From Alistipes sp. (GTDB lineage Bacteria > Bacteroidota > Bacteroidia > Bacteroidales > Rikenellaceae): 64,000 nucleotides of DNA. Shown here one piece after another: positions 7,652-16,304 of this stretch (its first letter is position 1; every line of letters begins with the position of its first letter). The stretch is from contig JAFULF010000007.1 of assembly GCA_017483225.1 (NCBI GenBank), positions 1 through 64,000 of the forward strand, in the 5' to 3' direction. The notes below the pieces were generated by a model. That model did not search any database. It saw only the letters and a program-made list of their open reading frames with translations, and was not told the DNA's origin. The position numbers were made by a program, and so were the translations under genes.

Positions 7652-9349
7652 CTATCGTCGCCTTTTGAGAAAGTCCGCACGTTGCGGGAATGGCGCAGGT
7701 CGCACGAGCGAGTCCTCGAAGATGCGACCAAACGGGTCTTTGGTGCGGATGTGTATTGTGGTCATCGTGCTGTCGGCCTTGACACGGTAGAGGTGCTGGC
7801 AGTTGTTCTTGCTGAAACTCACCTGTCGGCGACCTCTGGCGTTGCGCAGACGTACCACCGTCGATGCCTGCGTGAAGAGCGGGTCATCCTGATATATGCG
7901 CTTGGCCTTCAACGTCTTTCCGTTGGCCGATACTTCGAGCGTCGCCCCCGGCTCATCTCCCCACCAATTGATATATACGTAGTCGGCGAAGGAGCTTGCT
8001 CCATAGTTTGTGCGGGTGCTGTGCTCACGTATCAGCTGCTTGGTGTCCTCGTCGGTGCGGTAGTGCTTGCCCACCTCGTTCATATCGTATGCACGGAATG
8101 TGCGCTCGCCATTCAGGAGCGAGTGGAACTGCCACGAGCAACTATCCCCATCCATAGTAAAGAGTTCGAAGCCTCCATCGGTGCCGTCGGCGCAGATGTG
8201 TGGGAAGCCGTTGACGACGCTCTCCCAGCCGTTGCCGCTTATGGAGCAGATGCTGTGCTCGACGATGTTTGGCAGCTCCTTCGGTGCCGATATGCGGCGG
8301 CGTGCGGAGTGGCCCGTCAGCAGGCGCACGTTCTTGAAGTCACGGAAGCAGGCTATAAGCGAGTCGGCGTCTGCCTCCTTGGTCAGGCTCTTGACCAGAA
8401 GGCCTCGGTTGCTGGTACGTATCGTGTTGTGGTGCATACAGACCACTATCGGGCGACTCTTGTCCTCCACACGTGCGAGGTCACGCCGCAGCCACGAGAG
8501 CTGGTCGGCAGATACACGGCGGTCGAAGTTGCGCTTGCCGACAATCTCGGAGGGGTACTTGCCATTGCCCGGCTCGTTGCGAAAGACCGTATTGTCGAGT
8601 ACGACGTAGTGCACACGGCCGATGTTCATCGAGTAGAACCTTGGCCCACAGCACTCTACGTACATCTGCTCGGAGAGGTAGTCGGTGACGACACCGCTTG
8701 GCACGGCTCCGTCGTGGTCACGCTCGCCGATTGCCGTGTATAGGGGTGTCGGGTATCGTGACGAGATGAAGGTGTTGCGTGCATCATCTACGTCGAACTC
8801 CGCCGAGTACCAGTTGGAGTTCACGCTCAAATCGCCCAACACAATCGAGTATATCGGCAGGGAGTCCCGCTTTGCCTGCTCGGCAACTCGGCGCACGGCG
8901 GGCATAAATATACGCTTGAACTGCAATAGGTCTTCGTTGCGGTTCGAGAGTGCAGGGTCGGATGCGACAATCAGGCGATGCCGCTCGTTATCTCGTCGTA
9001 TGAGCTCGAAGTCGTGCTGCTCGCACTTGGCGGGCTTGCGGGTGTTGAGCGATGCCCAGAAGCGGGGCATTACCCCCTTCTCGCATACCGGCTCGTAGCC
9101 CGACGGGGTGATGATGAATATTGAGCCGTAGAATTTGAGCGACTGCAAGGCGTATCGTCCCTCGGCATCGGTCTCCGTGAACAGCGCACCGTCGGAGATG
9201 GTCACGCCGGCCACAGGCTCCCCCTGACAGGTCACCCGCCCATATACGGTGGTGCCTACGGGGAGGTCGCTCTGCGCTCTGTGTGCTGCGGCGTGGGCGG
9301 TAAGCGTGGCCGAGACAAGTAGCGTGAGCAGTATGTGCCGAATCTTCAT
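7652..9349 (-). CDS. Calcineurin-like phosphoesterase family protein with degenerate metal site
   Basis: The product is 565 residues. It has a signal peptide (cleavage near AHA), a carboxypeptidase-regulatory-like beta domain (VYGRVTCQGEPVAGVTISDG, about 35-90), a metallophosphoesterase domain (about 125-380) and a C-terminal beta domain. This order matches Bacteroidetes secreted phosphoesterases. Several catalytic motifs are altered: the DxH position reads SDPAL, the GDxxxD position reads GDLSVN, the GNHD position reads GERD and the GHxH position reads GHSA. Only a few ligands, such as the His in VVCMHHN, remain. I infer loss or change of activity. It is six bases downstream of rsmG and likely co-transcribed. 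Confidence 0.82.
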   Translation of the reverse strand: MKIRHILLTLLVSATLTAHAAAHRAQSDLPVGTTVYGRVTCQGEPVAGVTISDGALFTETDAEGRYALQSLKFYGSIFIITPSGYEPVCEKGVMPRFWASLNTRKPAKCEQHDFELIRRDNERHRLIVASDPALSNRNEDLLQFKRIFMPAVRRVAEQAKRDSLPIYSIVLGDLSVNSNWYSAEFDVDDARNTFISSRYPTPLYTAIGERDHDGAVPSGVVTDYLSEQMYVECCGPRFYSMNIGRVHYVVLDNTVFRNEPGNGKYPSEIVGKRNFDRRVSADQLSWLRRDLARVEDKSRPIVVCMHHNTIRTSNRGLLVKSLTKEADADSLIACFRDFKNVRLLTGHSARRRISAPKELPNIVEHSICSISGNGWESVVNGFPHICADGTDGGFELFTMDGDSCSWQFHSLLNGERTFRAYDMNEVGKHYRTDEDTKQLIREHSTRTNYGASSFADYVYINWWGDEPGATLEVSANGKTLKAKRIYQDDPLFTQASTVVRLRNARGRRQVSFSKNNCQHLYRVKADSTMTTIHIRTKDPFGRIFEDSLVRPAPFPQRADFLKRRR

Positions 9350-9355
9350 AACGTG

Positions 9356-9991
9356 TTATCTTTTAGGGGTATATACGACCTCCTTGGTTGCGAAGAACTC
9401 CTCCTCGAACATCTCGGCGATAGGGTAGCGCCGCCACTCCAACTTCGTGGCGGAGAGCTCCTGCGCAAGGTCGCCACCTTTGAGGTAGAGGATGCCGTTT
9501 GGGATGCTTCCCTTCGATCCGGTGCGCAGCTTTCGCCACACCCACCCGACAAAGGTGGACATATCGGTCACGGCACGTGATACGACGTAGTCGAACTCCT
9601 CGTCAATACTCTCGATGCGGGCATTTATCGGGCGTATGTTCTTGATGCCGGCGGCCTCGCACACCCCCTTCACGACGGTAATCTTCTTGCCTATCGAGTC
9701 TATGGATGTGAACTCCGCCTCGGGGAAGAGTATCGCCAACGGAACACTCGGGAAGCCTCCTCCGCACCCCACATCTGCCACCTTTGCCCCCGCCTCAAAC
9801 CGACATACACGGGCGATGGCGAGCGAGTGCAGAATGTGATGAAGGTAGAGCGAATCGAAGTCCTTGCGGGATATTACGTTTATCTTGGCGTTCCAATCGG
9901 CGTATATATCTCGCAGAGCGGCAAACTGCTCTATCTGACCGGAGGTAAGGTCCGGGAAATATCTCTTTATGAGTTCTACGGAGTATTCCAT
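9356..9991 (-). CDS. rsmG: 16S rRNA (guanine-N7) methyltransferase
   Basis: The product is 211 residues, the usual length. RsmG methylates N7 of G527 (E. coli numbering) in 16S rRNA using S-adenosylmethionine. The SAM-binding loop VADVGCGGGFPSVPLAILFP lies near residues 70-89. IDSIGKKITVV and ARIESIDEEFDYVVSRAV follow as in the GidB family. The N-terminal helix includes NAKINVISRKDFDSLYLHHI, another family mark. It is followed after six bases by the phosphoesterase gene. Confidence 0.96.
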   Translation of the reverse strand: MEYSVELIKRYFPDLTSGQIEQFAALRDIYADWNAKINVISRKDFDSLYLHHILHSLAIARVCRFEAGAKVADVGCGGGFPSVPLAILFPEAEFTSIDSIGKKITVVKGVCEAAGIKNIRPINARIESIDEEFDYVVSRAVTDMSTFVGWVWRKLRTGSKGSIPNGILYLKGGDLAQELSATKLEWRRYPIAEMFEEEFFATKEVVYTPKR

Positions 9992-10034
9992 TTGTGTAAC
10001 TCTTTCTTATTTAGATAACTTTTTCGGGCAAATG

Positions 10035-10631
10035 TTAAAAGCGGCTCTCTCCCTCGGTGACCATACGGCACATCATCGCACGTATGCGGAATATCTGTGT
10101 CTTGACCGTTCCGAGTTTCATATTCAGCTTCTCGGCAATCTCCTCGTAGGAGTACTCGTCGAGGAAGCGCAGCTGAAACAGCCTTCGGTAGTTCTCCGGC
10201 AGTTGGGATATGTAACGCTCTATCTGCGCCCGCTGCTGTGCGTGGATGATGCTCTCCTCCGGAGTCTCGGGGGTCGGCATCGGTGTCTGCGAGACGGTGT
10301 AGTTGCCGTCGAGCGGAAGGTTCTGCTTTGGGTCGAGTGCCTTGGTGCGGCGTGAGCGGTTGAAATCGACAAAGGCGTTCTTGGCGATGGCGCAAATCCA
10401 CGCCCCGAAGTCGTAGCGAGGGTTGTAGCGGTCGATGTTGATAAAGGCCTTCATAAATGCCTCCTGCAACAAGTCCTCCACGTCGTCGGCGTTGTTGCTG
10501 CGCTTGACCAGCATCGCATATATCTTGTCACGATGGCGTGTGAAGAGGGTGTCGAAGGCTCGTGAATCCCCCTCGACAACCATCTGTGTCAGAGCACGGT
10601 CGTCAAATGTCGTATATTCCCTTATCTCCAT
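10035..10631 (-). CDS. ECF-type RNA polymerase sigma factor
   Basis: The product is 198 residues. Region 2 spans about 20-90 (AFDTLFTRHRDKIYAMLVKR, DLLQEAFMKAF, FGAWICAIAKN), and region 4 spans about 140-190 (LPENYRRLFQLRFLDEYSYE then EIAEKLNMKLGTVKTQIFR). The central linker is long and Pro-rich. No anti-sigma gene is adjacent. It overlaps the end of the upstream glycosyltransferase by ten bases, so the two share a message. The promoters it directs cannot be read from this window. Confidence 0.92.
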   Translation of the reverse strand: MEIREYTTFDDRALTQMVVEGDSRAFDTLFTRHRDKIYAMLVKRSNNADDVEDLLQEAFMKAFINIDRYNPRYDFGAWICAIAKNAFVDFNRSRRTKALDPKQNLPLDGNYTVSQTPMPTPETPEESIIHAQQRAQIERYISQLPENYRRLFQLRFLDEYSYEEIAEKLNMKLGTVKTQIFRIRAMMCRMVTEGESRF

Positions 10632-11785
10632 ATACTCTCCTTGTGGTTGCCTTGTCGCAGGCGGATATATAGGCGCATCAGCGGCTCTGCCACGTCAAAC
10701 AGCGGCTGCCAGATGTGGAGGCGACGCTCTCCCAGACGCATCGCCACACGCCACAGCGTATATGATGCGTAGATGTAGCGGGTAAGGAGCAGTGCTCCGG
10801 CAAAAATCTTCAACTCGTATGGCAGCAGACAGAGCATCGCTGCGGTGGCGGCGAAGAACGAGAAGCGCACAATAGGCTCGCTGTCAATGAAGTTGTGCGT
10901 CGTGCGGTTGTAGAAGCGGCGTGTGCTGCGCTCCTTGCGCAGGTGCGTGAGCCACTGCTTGATGCTTTGTGGTGCTCGCTCGACACATCTGGCACGAGGC
11001 GTTATCACGATGCTTGCATTGTCGTCGGAGAGAATGCTTTGCAGAAAAAGGTCATTAATACCTGTATTCATATTCAGGTGATTAAAACCTCTGTTTCCGA
11101 AGTATAGACTCTTGGTAAATCCGAAGTTGTGGGCGGAGGCGGCATACGGCCTATGGCGCAGAGCTGCGCAGATGCGGTCCAGCGACTCCTTGAAGCACCA
11201 CTTGCGGAAGAGGCGGTTTCGAGCCCCCTTCTCGTACTTTATGCCGCTGTGGCCTATGACTATGTCGCCATATAAAAATCCCTTCGCCATCAGCGAGAGC
11301 CAGTGTCTCGATGCCGGCAGTGCCTCCGTCGAGGTAAGTATCAGGTGCTCGTTGTGCGCCGCTTTGATGCCGACGTTCAAGGCCATCTTCGTCGATACGG
11401 GGTAGCGTGACGAGTGGTCTATCTGCGTCGTCACCAGATGTGGATAGCCCTTGCGCAGATAGCTCAAATCGGCGTAGAAGTTGTCGTCGTTGCCGACATA
11501 TACCACCACCACCTCGTACTGCTCGTAGTCTTGTTGCAGCAGCTCTATCAGCCCGTTGTCGAGGTATGCGGCATCCTCCGAGAAGAGCGATATTACGACC
11601 GATATCGGGGGCTCGTTGTCACGTACCTTTCGCCTGCTTGCCAGACGATACTTCGTGATTCTGCCATATATTGCGTAGCGGTAAATCTGCACGCCAAAGA
11701 GTATGGTGGATAGCAGTGTCAGAGCTATTGCTGCCCATCCGTAGGCGTGCAAAATCGAGGTGAGTATATCGAGAAATTTCTCCAT
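10622..11785 (-). CDS. Membrane-anchored family 2 glycosyltransferase
   Basis: The product is 387 residues. There is one N-terminal membrane helix (about 8-32), a GT2-type catalytic domain beginning PPISVVISLFSEDAAYLDNG, and one or two membrane segments in the last 100 residues (FFAATAAMLCLLPYELKIFA, then GALLLTRYIYA). It probably adds sugars to an envelope glycan; donor and acceptor are unknown. The canonical DxD is not clear: the position expected after the second strand reads TSTEALP, so the catalytic site may be unusual. The ATG at 11785 is preferred over an upstream TTG because it follows a full promoter at 11813-11844. The sigma factor gene overlaps its end. Confidence 0.8.
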   Translation of the reverse strand: MEKFLDILTSILHAYGWAAIALTLLSTILFGVQIYRYAIYGRITKYRLASRRKVRDNEPPISVVISLFSEDAAYLDNGLIELLQQDYEQYEVVVVYVGNDDNFYADLSYLRKGYPHLVTTQIDHSSRYPVSTKMALNVGIKAAHNEHLILTSTEALPASRHWLSLMAKGFLYGDIVIGHSGIKYEKGARNRLFRKWCFKESLDRICAALRHRPYAASAHNFGFTKSLYFGNRGFNHLNMNTGINDLFLQSILSDDNASIVITPRARCVERAPQSIKQWLTHLRKERSTRRFYNRTTHNFIDSEPIVRFSFFAATAAMLCLLPYELKIFAGALLLTRYIYASYTLWRVAMRLGERRLHIWQPLFDVAEPLMRLYIRLRQGNHKESIWR

Positions 11786-11812
11786 AAAATTCAGTAGGTG
11801 GCTATAACTTGA

Positions 11813-11844
11813 CAAAGTTACGAACTTAAATCCAAACCACCAAA
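11813..11844 (-). promoter_or_regulatory. Promoter of the glycosyltransferase-sigma operon
   Basis: On the minus strand TTTG (11844-11841), 20 bases, then TAACTTTG (11820-11813) is a full Bacteroidetes consensus. The predicted leader is about 23 bases. Confidence 0.75.
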
Positions 11845-11936
11845 AAATGAGCGATAAGATATTCGGAGCGGCTTCCCGTATTTGGTATTATAATGGGTGC
11901 AAAACAGCAGACCACCCTCGGTGCCTGACACAAATT

Positions 11937-11966
11937 GGGCTGTCCACAAAACTTGTTGAACAGTCC
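11937..11966. repeat. Hairpin related to the one at 796-826
   Basis: GGGCTGTCC and GAACAGTCC pair with one mismatch and one G-T pair around the loop ACAAAACTTGTT. The loop sequence AAAACTTGTT is shared with the hairpin at 796-826. It lies in the 218-base gap between the lipoprotein gene and the glycosyltransferase start. Confidence 0.45.
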
Positions 11967-12003
11967 TCTTCGCTTTGATGACAATATATCTCTGAGTAAG
12001 CAC

Positions 12004-12703
12004 TTAATAAAATGAGTAAGTACGATTGTCAAAATCTATACTGCCATAGTTTGAATATAGCCAAATATTATCAAGGCTGCCGTTTTCGATAGTCAAAATA
12101 TCGCCCGACTCCTCGTCAACCGCAGTGAATGCAAACTCGCCGGAAATGAAGAGTCCGTCCTCCTTATCTTCTTCCTGCTGAACATCAGTAATCATAAACC
12201 AACCCTGCGTAGCTTTGTAGTCGTACTCACAGCCATTGATAACATACGTAGCTCGTATTTGGGTAAAACCTGTTGAACTGGAAAATGCAATCTCCTTTGT
12301 CGGATCTACCAGATATTTTTTATTCATCTCATACACCTCGCTATACATCTCTTTGTTGTCATAGCTATTTATGCCGATGAATTTTAAGCCCGCCGGAGTA
12401 ATGTAGAGGCGAAGAATTATCCTCTCATTATCTGTGGCATACGCCACCACGCACAATTCAATATAATTTCCTATAAAATTCTGATTGCGGGGATGTGGAT
12501 ATCCCACAAACTTCTCCCCCCGGAAGATTCGTAAATTCTCTATTCGAAAAACTATATTCTGTACTGGATGCCTCCATCTGAATGGAGCCATCATACTCAA
12601 ATCGTCCCCATTCGGTATTATCCCACCAACACCCGCATAGGTTGATTACTGCAAATGCAAGTACAACAATTCGTGATACGGTATTTGTAATCTGTCGTTT
12701 CAT
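12004..12703 (-). pseudogene. Frameshifted lipoprotein gene (G-tract)
   Basis: The first part (MKRQITNTVSRIVVLAFAVI then NLCGC lipobox, ATG at 12703) runs into a stop in its own frame, while the rest (EKFVGYPHPRNQNFIGNYIE onward) is open one frame away to 12004. The switch falls on a run of six G on the minus strand (12516-12521). With five G the two parts join as NLPGEKFVGY and give a 232-residue lipoprotein; the span of 700 bases is one more than a multiple of three. The C-terminal part (GLFISGEFAFTAVDEESGD) resembles beta-rich Bacteroidales lipoproteins of unknown function. The gene is clearly more AT-rich than its neighbours, which may mean recent transfer. The extra base may be real, variable or a sequencing error. 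Confidence 0.75.
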
Positions 12704-12762
12704 AATGTCCTCATTTAGTATGACACAATTTGTGATAAGCGAAAACAACACCCCTGCAAGTA

Positions 12763-12793
12763 CAAAGTTAAGAAAAGATATCCGTTCTTGCAA
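12763..12793 (-). promoter_or_regulatory. Promoter of the frameshifted lipoprotein gene
   Basis: On the minus strand TAACTTTG (12770-12763) lies 20 bases downstream of TTG (12793-12791). The promoter is intact, so the broken gene may still be transcribed. Confidence 0.55.
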
Positions 12794-12894
12794 GTCTTGG
12801 GGCGGACTGCCACAAGGGCATCGGGTTGCGGGCGGCATATCCTGCCTATTTTGAGCGATTTGGTATATACTTTCGTATATAACCCCCTTGTAAT

Positions 12895-12925
12895 TTTGTA
12901 TATCGGAGCCTTTTTCGTATCTTTG
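12895..12925 (+). promoter_or_regulatory. Promoter of the tgt operon
   Basis: TTTG (12895-12898), 19 bases, then TATCTTTG (12918-12925) is a full consensus match. The -7 box ends only six bases before the tgt ATG, so the transcript is predicted to be leaderless or nearly so. Confidence 0.75.
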
Positions 12926-12931
12926 CCCGTT

Positions 12932-14062
12932 ATGAAGTTTGTATTGCAATATAAGGATGCGGCGAGCAAGGCTCGTGCAGGAGAGTTCACCACCGACCAC
13001 GGCGTGGTGCAGACTCCGATATTTATGCCTGTGGGTACTGCCGCTGCAATGAAGGGAATATTTCACAGAGACCTCTCGGCGGAGGCGAAGGCGCAGATTA
13101 TTCTGGCCAACACGTACCACCTCTACCTGCGCCCCGGAATGAAGATTTTGGAGGAGGCGGGCGGTGTGCATCGCTTCTCGACGTGGGAGGGGCCTATGCT
13201 GACCGATAGCGGTGGCTTTCAGGTCTTCTCGCTGGCGGCGTGTCGCAAGCTCAAAGAGGAGGGTTGCCATTTCCGGTCGCATATCGACGGCTCACGCCAC
13301 CTCTTTACGCCGGAGAGTGTCATAGATACCGAGCGAACAATCGGTGCCGATATAATGATGGCCTTCGACGAGTGCCCGCCGGGGGATGCCCCGAAGGAGT
13401 ATGCAGCCAAGTCGCTCGCCCTGACCGAGCGTTGGCTCGACCGTTGCTTCAACCAATACCATAAGACGCAACCAAAGTATGGCCATTACCAGTCGCTCTT
13501 CCCTATCGTGCAGGGGTGCTCCTATGCGGACCTGCGTGCCAAAGCGGCGGAGAATGTCTTGCAGTACGATGCCGACGGCTACGCCATAGGCGGTCTGGCG
13601 GTGGGAGAGCCTACCGAGGTGATGTACTCGATGATTGAGGTTGTCAATGCCGTGCTGCCGCAGGATAAGCATCGCTACCTGATGGGCGTGGGTACGCCGA
13701 TAAATATCTTGGAGAGCATTGCCCGTGGCGTGGATATGTTCGACTGCGTGATGCCTACGAGAAACGGCCGCAACGGACAACTTTTTACGAGTGAGGGCGT
13801 TATAAATATACGAAACAAGAAGTGGGAGAACGACTTCTCGCCAATCGACCCTGAGGGGACTACCTTCGTGGATAAGCAATACTCGAAGGCGTATCTGCAC
13901 CATCTGGTCGTATGTGGTGAGATGCTCGCAGCGCAGATTGCCTCGCTGCACAACATCGGCTTCTATCTGTGGCTGGTGGGCGAGGCCCGCAAGCATATCA
14001 TCGCCGGCGACTTTACGCCGTGGAAGGAGCAGATGGTCGTAAAGCTCTCACGCCGATTGTAG
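12932..14062 (+). CDS. tgt: Queuine tRNA-ribosyltransferase
   Basis: The product is 376 residues, matching E. coli Tgt (375). It exchanges the guanine at the wobble position of GUN-anticodon tRNAs for the queuosine precursor. Visible motifs include TPIFMPVGTAAAMKGI, the catalytic region MLTDSGGFQVFSL, MAFDECPPGD, GGLAVGEP and FDCVMPTRNGRNGQLFT. The usual C-terminal zinc-site cysteine pattern is reduced: near 290-320 the CxC region reads ...KWENDFSPIDPEGTTFVDKQ, with one Cys later (HHLVVCGEM), so the structural zinc may be absent. The start at 12932 follows the promoter directly; the longer in-frame extension lies upstream of that promoter. It heads a six-gene run. Confidence 0.95.
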   Translation: MKFVLQYKDAASKARAGEFTTDHGVVQTPIFMPVGTAAAMKGIFHRDLSAEAKAQIILANTYHLYLRPGMKILEEAGGVHRFSTWEGPMLTDSGGFQVFSLAACRKLKEEGCHFRSHIDGSRHLFTPESVIDTERTIGADIMMAFDECPPGDAPKEYAAKSLALTERWLDRCFNQYHKTQPKYGHYQSLFPIVQGCSYADLRAKAAENVLQYDADGYAIGGLAVGEPTEVMYSMIEVVNAVLPQDKHRYLMGVGTPINILESIARGVDMFDCVMPTRNGRNGQLFTSEGVINIRNKKWENDFSPIDPEGTTFVDKQYSKAYLHHLVVCGEMLAAQIASLHNIGFYLWLVGEARKHIIAGDFTPWKEQMVVKLSRRL

Positions 14063-14095
14063 AACACCGAGAGGGTAAAAAATAGAGAGAAAAGA

Positions 14096-15220
14096 GTGGA
14101 GCCGCAGTATAAGAGTGGAAAGAGTTGGTTTCCGGGGCTGAAAATCCTCGACCGCTACATTTTGGGTAAGTTTATCGGAACGTACCTGTTTGCTATCGCA
14201 ATGATTATTGTCGTGGTGGTGGTCTTCGACTACGTGGAGAAGATTGATGACTTTACCGAGATGCACGCACCGCTCTCGGCAATCATCTTCGACTACTACT
14301 TGAAGTTTGTCCCCTTCTTCGTCAATCAGTTCTCGGCCCTCTTTACCTTTATCGCCGTGATATTCTTCACCTCGAAGTTGGCGTACCAGACCGAGATTGT
14401 CGCAATGCTCTCGGGCGGAATGAGCTTCAAGCGTCTTATGTGGCCATACTTTCTGGGTGCAACCTTCATCACTGCGCTCTCGCTGGTGCTGAGCCTATGG
14501 TTGATACCTATCTCGCAGAGGGATTGTGTCGCCTTTGAGCAGAAGTATATCCGCCGCCGAGCACGTGACCAGTACGACCGCCACATATACCGTCAGATTG
14601 AGCCGGGCACGTTTGCCTACATCCGAGGATTCAGCAAGAACACCTCGATAGCATCCTTCGTGGCGTTGGAGCGGTACGAGGATAACAGAATTGTCAGCAC
14701 GATGGAGGCCTCGGACGTGAAGTTCGACCGAGAGACGAAGCGTTGGAGCAGCCAGCGCTACGTGGTGAGGGAGTTCGATGCGGAGGGCAACGAGAGCTTC
14801 AAGCAGTATCGTAACCTCGACACGACACTCAACCTCGACGTGATGGAGTTGGGCCGACTCAACGAGTTGCTCAAAACGATGAATATCGTCGAACTCAACC
14901 GCTTTATCGAGCAGCAGCGCAATAAGGGCTCCGACTCGATTCGCCAGATTGAGGTCGAGCACCACACCCGCTATGCATATCCCTTCGGAACCTTTATCCT
15001 GACGCTCATCGGCGTTTCGCTCTCGTCACGCAAGGTGCGAGGCGGTACGGGCCTGCATATCGGTATCGGCATTGCGCTCTGCTTCTCCTACATTATGCTG
15101 ACACGAGTCTTCGAGGAGTTTGCCAAGGGAGGCGGTCTGCCGACACTGCTTGCGGTGTGGATTCCTAATATGATATACCTCGGTATAGGTATCTACCTCT
15201 ACCGTAAAGCACCGAAATAG
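14096..15220 (+). CDS. LptF/LptG-family permease
   Basis: The product is 374 residues. This family forms the inner-membrane part of the lipopolysaccharide export system with LptB and LptC. Three hydrophobic segments near the N-terminus (FIGTYLFAIAMIIVVVVVFD, FFVNQFSALFTFIAVIFF, YFLGATFITALSLVLSLWLI), a periplasmic beta domain of about 150 residues, and three C-terminal segments give the typical six-helix layout. The LptG-like phrase LAYQTEIVAMLSGGMSFKRL is present. Whether it is LptF or LptG cannot be told. The start is a GTG following a purine-rich stretch. Next comes mqnE, one base after the stop. Confidence 0.92.
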   Translation: MEPQYKSGKSWFPGLKILDRYILGKFIGTYLFAIAMIIVVVVVFDYVEKIDDFTEMHAPLSAIIFDYYLKFVPFFVNQFSALFTFIAVIFFTSKLAYQTEIVAMLSGGMSFKRLMWPYFLGATFITALSLVLSLWLIPISQRDCVAFEQKYIRRRARDQYDRHIYRQIEPGTFAYIRGFSKNTSIASFVALERYEDNRIVSTMEASDVKFDRETKRWSSQRYVVREFDAEGNESFKQYRNLDTTLNLDVMELGRLNELLKTMNIVELNRFIEQQRNKGSDSIRQIEVEHHTRYAYPFGTFILTLIGVSLSSRKVRGGTGLHIGIGIALCFSYIMLTRVFEEFAKGGGLPTLLAVWIPNMIYLGIGIYLYRKAPK

Positions 15221-15221
15221 T

Positions 15222-16298
15222 ATGGCGAGCGTGGAGAAGATAATCGAGCGGGCGCTCCAAGGCGAGCGCTTGGGTGCGGAGGAGGCTCTGCTGCTGTGGC
15301 AGGAGGCTCCGCTGTGGCAGCTGGGGCAGGTGGCCTGCGAGTTGAAGCGCAGGGTGAGTGGCGATAAGGTCTTCTATAACCGCAACTTCCACGTAGAGCC
15401 TACCAATGTCTGCCTCTTCGAGTGCAAGTTCTGCTCGTACCGTCGCTCCAAGGGGGAGGAGGGTGCTTGGGCACACTCGTTGGAGGAGATTCTGGCAGAG
15501 GTTGAGGCTCGCCGTGACAGCGGCGCTACGGAGGTGCATATCGTGGGGGGCGTGGATGTCGAGCACGATATATACTACTATGCGGAGATGATTCGCCGCA
15601 TCAAGCAGACGATGCCGACGCTCTGCGTCAAGGCCTTTACAGCGGTGGAGCTCAACTATATGATTAAGCAGGCGGAGCTCTCGTTGGAGGAGGGTCTGCG
15701 ACTGCTCAAAGAGGCGGGTATGGAGTCCATACCGGGTGGCGGAGCCGAGATATTCGCTCCGAGGGTACGTATGGCGATATGCCCACAGAAGGGCAGTGCC
15801 GAGGAGTGGTTCGCACTCCACGATGCGGCACATCGTCTGGGCATAGACTCCAACGCTACGATGCTCTACGGCCATATCGAGAGCGTGGAGGAGCGTATCG
15901 ACCACCTGCTGCGCATTCGCCGCCAGCAGGAGCTGACGGGAGGCTTCAATGCCTTCATCCCGCTCAAATACCGCAGCGCACACAATGCGATGTCGGCGTT
16001 GGGCGAGACCTCTGTGACCGACGACCTGCGCACGCTGGCGATGAGCCGCATACTGCTCGACAATGTGCCACACATCAAGGCCTACTGGGTGATGTATGGC
16101 AAGCAGGTGGCGGAGCTCGCCCTATCGTTTGGTGCCGACGATATAGACGGAACGATTGACGACTCGACACGTATATACTCAATGGCAGGTGCCGCCGACA
16201 CCCGTCCACGTATGAGCGTGGAGGATATAGAGCGTATGTGCGCCACGGCGGGTCTGCGTGCTGTCGAGCGAGATACTCATTATAACGAAATTGGATAA
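15222..16298 (+). CDS. mqnE: Aminodeoxyfutalosine synthase (radical SAM)
   Basis: The product is 358 residues. MqnE joins chorismate-derived 3-(1-carboxyvinyloxy)benzoate to the S-adenosylmethionine-derived adenosyl radical, the second step of the futalosine menaquinone pathway. The radical SAM cluster motif CxxxCxxC reads CLFECKFC in HVEPTNVCLFECKFCSYR, a sequence typical of MqnE. ATEVHIVGGVDVEHDIYYYA, ESIPGGGAEIF and GADDIDGTIDDS are further family marks. It lies within a run that starts at tgt. The amidohydrolase at 20622-21749 could supply a later step of the same pathway. Confidence 0.9.
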   Translation: MASVEKIIERALQGERLGAEEALLLWQEAPLWQLGQVACELKRRVSGDKVFYNRNFHVEPTNVCLFECKFCSYRRSKGEEGAWAHSLEEILAEVEARRDSGATEVHIVGGVDVEHDIYYYAEMIRRIKQTMPTLCVKAFTAVELNYMIKQAELSLEEGLRLLKEAGMESIPGGGAEIFAPRVRMAICPQKGSAEEWFALHDAAHRLGIDSNATMLYGHIESVEERIDHLLRIRRQQELTGGFNAFIPLKYRSAHNAMSALGETSVTDDLRTLAMSRILLDNVPHIKAYWVMYGKQVAELALSFGADDIDGTIDDSTRIYSMAGAADTRPRMSVEDIERMCATAGLRAVERDTHYNEIG

Positions 16299-16304
16299 CT
16301 GACT

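Noticed and set aside
12788..12931. Longer N-terminus for tgt
   Set aside because: The in-frame extension covers the tgt promoter and the divergent lipoprotein promoter, and adds residues absent from Tgt proteins.
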